Source: Alphaproteobacteria bacterium
GTDB taxonomy: Bacteria; Pseudomonadota; Alphaproteobacteria; Rs-D84; NBLK01
Assembly (NCBI GenBank): GCA_016936785.1
Contig: JAFGXE010000087.1
Location: forward strand, 1-7,288
DNA: 7,288 nt
Reading direction: 5' to 3'
Part shown: piece by piece, positions 6,385 through 7,288 of the stretch
Layout of the letters: each line of letters begins with the position of its first letter
How positions within the stretch are numbered: the stretch's first letter is position 1
Notes under the pieces: generated by a model
The model's input: the letters and a program-made list of their open reading frames with translations, nothing else
Database searches by the model: none
Told to the model about the DNA's origin: nothing
Program-made: the position numbers and the translations under genes

Positions 6385-6412
6385 AAAAAAAATCCCCGCA
6401 TGTGCGAGGATT
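6385..6412 (-). terminator. Intrinsic terminator of the outer-membrane protein gene
   Basis: Read on the minus strand, AATCCTCGC pairs with GCGGGGATT around the loop ACAT, with one U-G wobble, and is followed by an eight-T run (plus-strand A run 6385-6392). It starts 26 bases after the stop of the minus-strand gene. On the plus strand the same hairpin has a C-A mismatch but also a T run (6411-6416), so it may also work weakly for the GIY-YIG transcript coming from the left. Confidence 0.8.
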
Positions 6413-6438
6413 TTTTAGGATTAGAAGAATGGGTTAAA

Positions 6439-7288
6439 TTAGAATTCCATTCCGAAACGGATTCCGTATTCCATTCCATTTTCTTCATAGCCATCCACAG
6501 CTGTTGTTAAATCATCTTGTTCAACGTCGGAATAAGCTAGGTATGGTGTAACAAGCAGTTTCTTTTTAAGTTCCATATTCAAACCAAGTTCAATACGATA
6601 TCCACTGTATTCTCCGGTAGTTAGGTTATTTGATGTACCTTGTTCGCTAATAATAAAGTATTTTCCACCGAGGTTCAAAGACATATCTTTTCCAAGATTG
6701 AATTGAAGGTCAGCTGTCATCATATAAGCCATGTTATCATCAACTGTATAATTTAAATCATCGCCATTTGCTTGGTCTATTGCATCGTATTCCATGCCGT
6801 AGCCAACATAGCCACCTAATGCAAGAGTCATATCTTTTGTTATGACACCAGCGCGGATTCCAGCACCAAGTGTGAGAGCTTCGTTGTATTGAAGAGCTGG
6901 GTTAATTGAGCCCATTACATCAAGAATAACATTCCCTTTTTTAACAGCACGAAAGATACCAGTAATAACTGGAGAAGCAGGGCGATCTCTTGTAACAATT
7001 TTTGTGCTCATGTGAATAGGTGTTTCTGTTGAAACAGTCATAGCAAATTTATCTGAAAATCCATATCCAATTAAAAATGAATCAGACCAGTCACCATTTT
7101 GGAAATCATCATTCTTAGTAACAGAAATCGCTCCAGTTGGTCCTGTTTGTTCTTTTTCTTCTAAATTTGAGTAATTCATGTCACCTTTAAGGAAGAAATT
7201 TCCTGCTTGTGGCATATAAAGTGGGTTTTCTGTATTCATCGCTTGTGCAGGTGTTGAGAAAGCAAGTCCTGTTGCAACAGCGAGTGAA
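6439..7288 (-). CDS. Secreted beta-barrel-type outer-membrane protein, 5' end outside window
   Basis: About 283 residues are visible. The first ATG in the window is at 7239, but the frame stays open to the edge and the upstream codons read SLAVATGLAFSTPAQA, the tail of a Sec signal peptide ending in an AQA signal peptidase I site. The ATG codon is therefore probably the first or second mature residue and the real start is a few codons beyond 7288. The mature chain is rich in alternating polar and apolar stretches and in Gly and aromatic residues, for example LTLGAGIRAGV, LALGGYVGYGMEY and YRIELGLNMEL, which suggests a barrel of roughly 10-12 strands. It ends YGIRFGMEF: the terminal Phe with hydrophobic residues at -3, -5, -7 and -9 is a textbook beta-signal for BAM-mediated assembly. 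The specific function (porin, adhesin or other) is not recognisable. It is transcribed towards the repeat cluster and closed by its own terminator. Confidence 0.82.
   Translation of the reverse strand, partial: SLAVATGLAFSTPAQAMNTENPLYMPQAGNFFLKGDMNYSNLEEKEQTGPTGAISVTKNDDFQNGDWSDSFLIGYGFSDKFAMTVSTETPIHMSTKIVTRDRPASPVITGIFRAVKKGNVILDVMGSINPALQYNEALTLGAGIRAGVITKDMTLALGGYVGYGMEYDAIDQANGDDLNYTVDDNMAYMMTADLQFNLGKDMSLNLGGKYFIISEQGTSNNLTTGEYSGYRIELGLNMELKKKLLVTPYLAYSDVEQDDLTTAVDGYEENGMEYGIRFGMEF
7240..7288 (-). other. Signal peptide C-terminal part of the outer-membrane protein
   Basis: In frame with the gene at 6439-7239, these bases encode SLAVATGLAFSTPAQA: a hydrophobic h-region followed by a small-residue A-x-A cleavage motif. 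The positively charged n-region and start codon lie outside the window. Confidence 0.8.

Noticed and set aside
5712..6438. A tRNA or other structured RNA gene in the intergenic regions
   Set aside because: I see no cloverleaf, no T-arm consensus and no CCA end. The structure present is explained by the short palindromic repeats and a terminator.
1..7288. Origin from candidate phyla radiation bacteria, suggested by the giant unknown protein
   Set aside because: RlmE, alphaproteobacterial-type YbeY, and a signal-peptide-bearing protein with an outer-membrane beta-signal argue for a diderm proteobacterium.

Overview
The window looks like a piece of chromosome from an AT-rich, diderm proteobacterium, most likely an alphaproteobacterium. 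This is inferred from three things. MiaB, YbeY and RlmE resemble alphaproteobacterial versions; examples are the VHGVLHLLG...DH block followed by a C-terminal NPY in YbeY, and the SSTQWLRRQL N-terminal region of RlmE. The last gene encodes a secreted beta-barrel-type protein with a C-terminal Phe beta-signal, which implies an outer membrane. TGA is a normal stop codon, because the miaB stop overlaps the ybeY start. No genus can be named from the sequence alone.

Layout. Positions 3-3284 (+) hold the 3' part of a very large gene of unknown function. It is open at the left window edge, and its last third is a long charged coiled coil. A compact intrinsic terminator follows. Then comes a tight three-gene operon for RNA modification and maturation: miaB (tRNA ms2i6A37 methylthiotransferase), ybeY (rRNA-maturation endoribonuclease) and rlmE (23S rRNA 2'-O-methyltransferase). 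Its members overlap by 4 bases and 1 base. All three act on translation RNAs, so the cassette is functionally coherent.

Positions 5712-6438 are the accessory part. A small GIY-YIG nuclease-like gene (5872-6168) sits between near-identical 39-base direct repeats. These belong to a local family of at least five short palindromic elements in both orientations, plus a sixth simpler hairpin. The copies share flanks (GTCAT ... ATCTCC) but differ in their stem sequences, and nearly all the stem differences are compensated on the opposite arm. Two copies form a 125-base foldback unit with 8-base terminal inverted repeats just upstream of the nuclease gene.

The right part, 6439-7288 (-), is a convergent gene for an outer-membrane beta-barrel-like protein. 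The first ATG visible in the window (7239) is not its start: an in-frame signal peptide tail ending in AQA continues upstream to the window edge. Its terminator has the same stem as one of the repeat hairpins, in inverted orientation.

The best candidate for something undescribed is the pairing of the GIY-YIG gene with the variable-stem palindromic repeats. It resembles in arrangement the known REP/RAYT pairing of palindromes with a small nuclease or transposase, but uses a different enzyme family. The second candidate is the giant uncharacterised coiled-coil protein.
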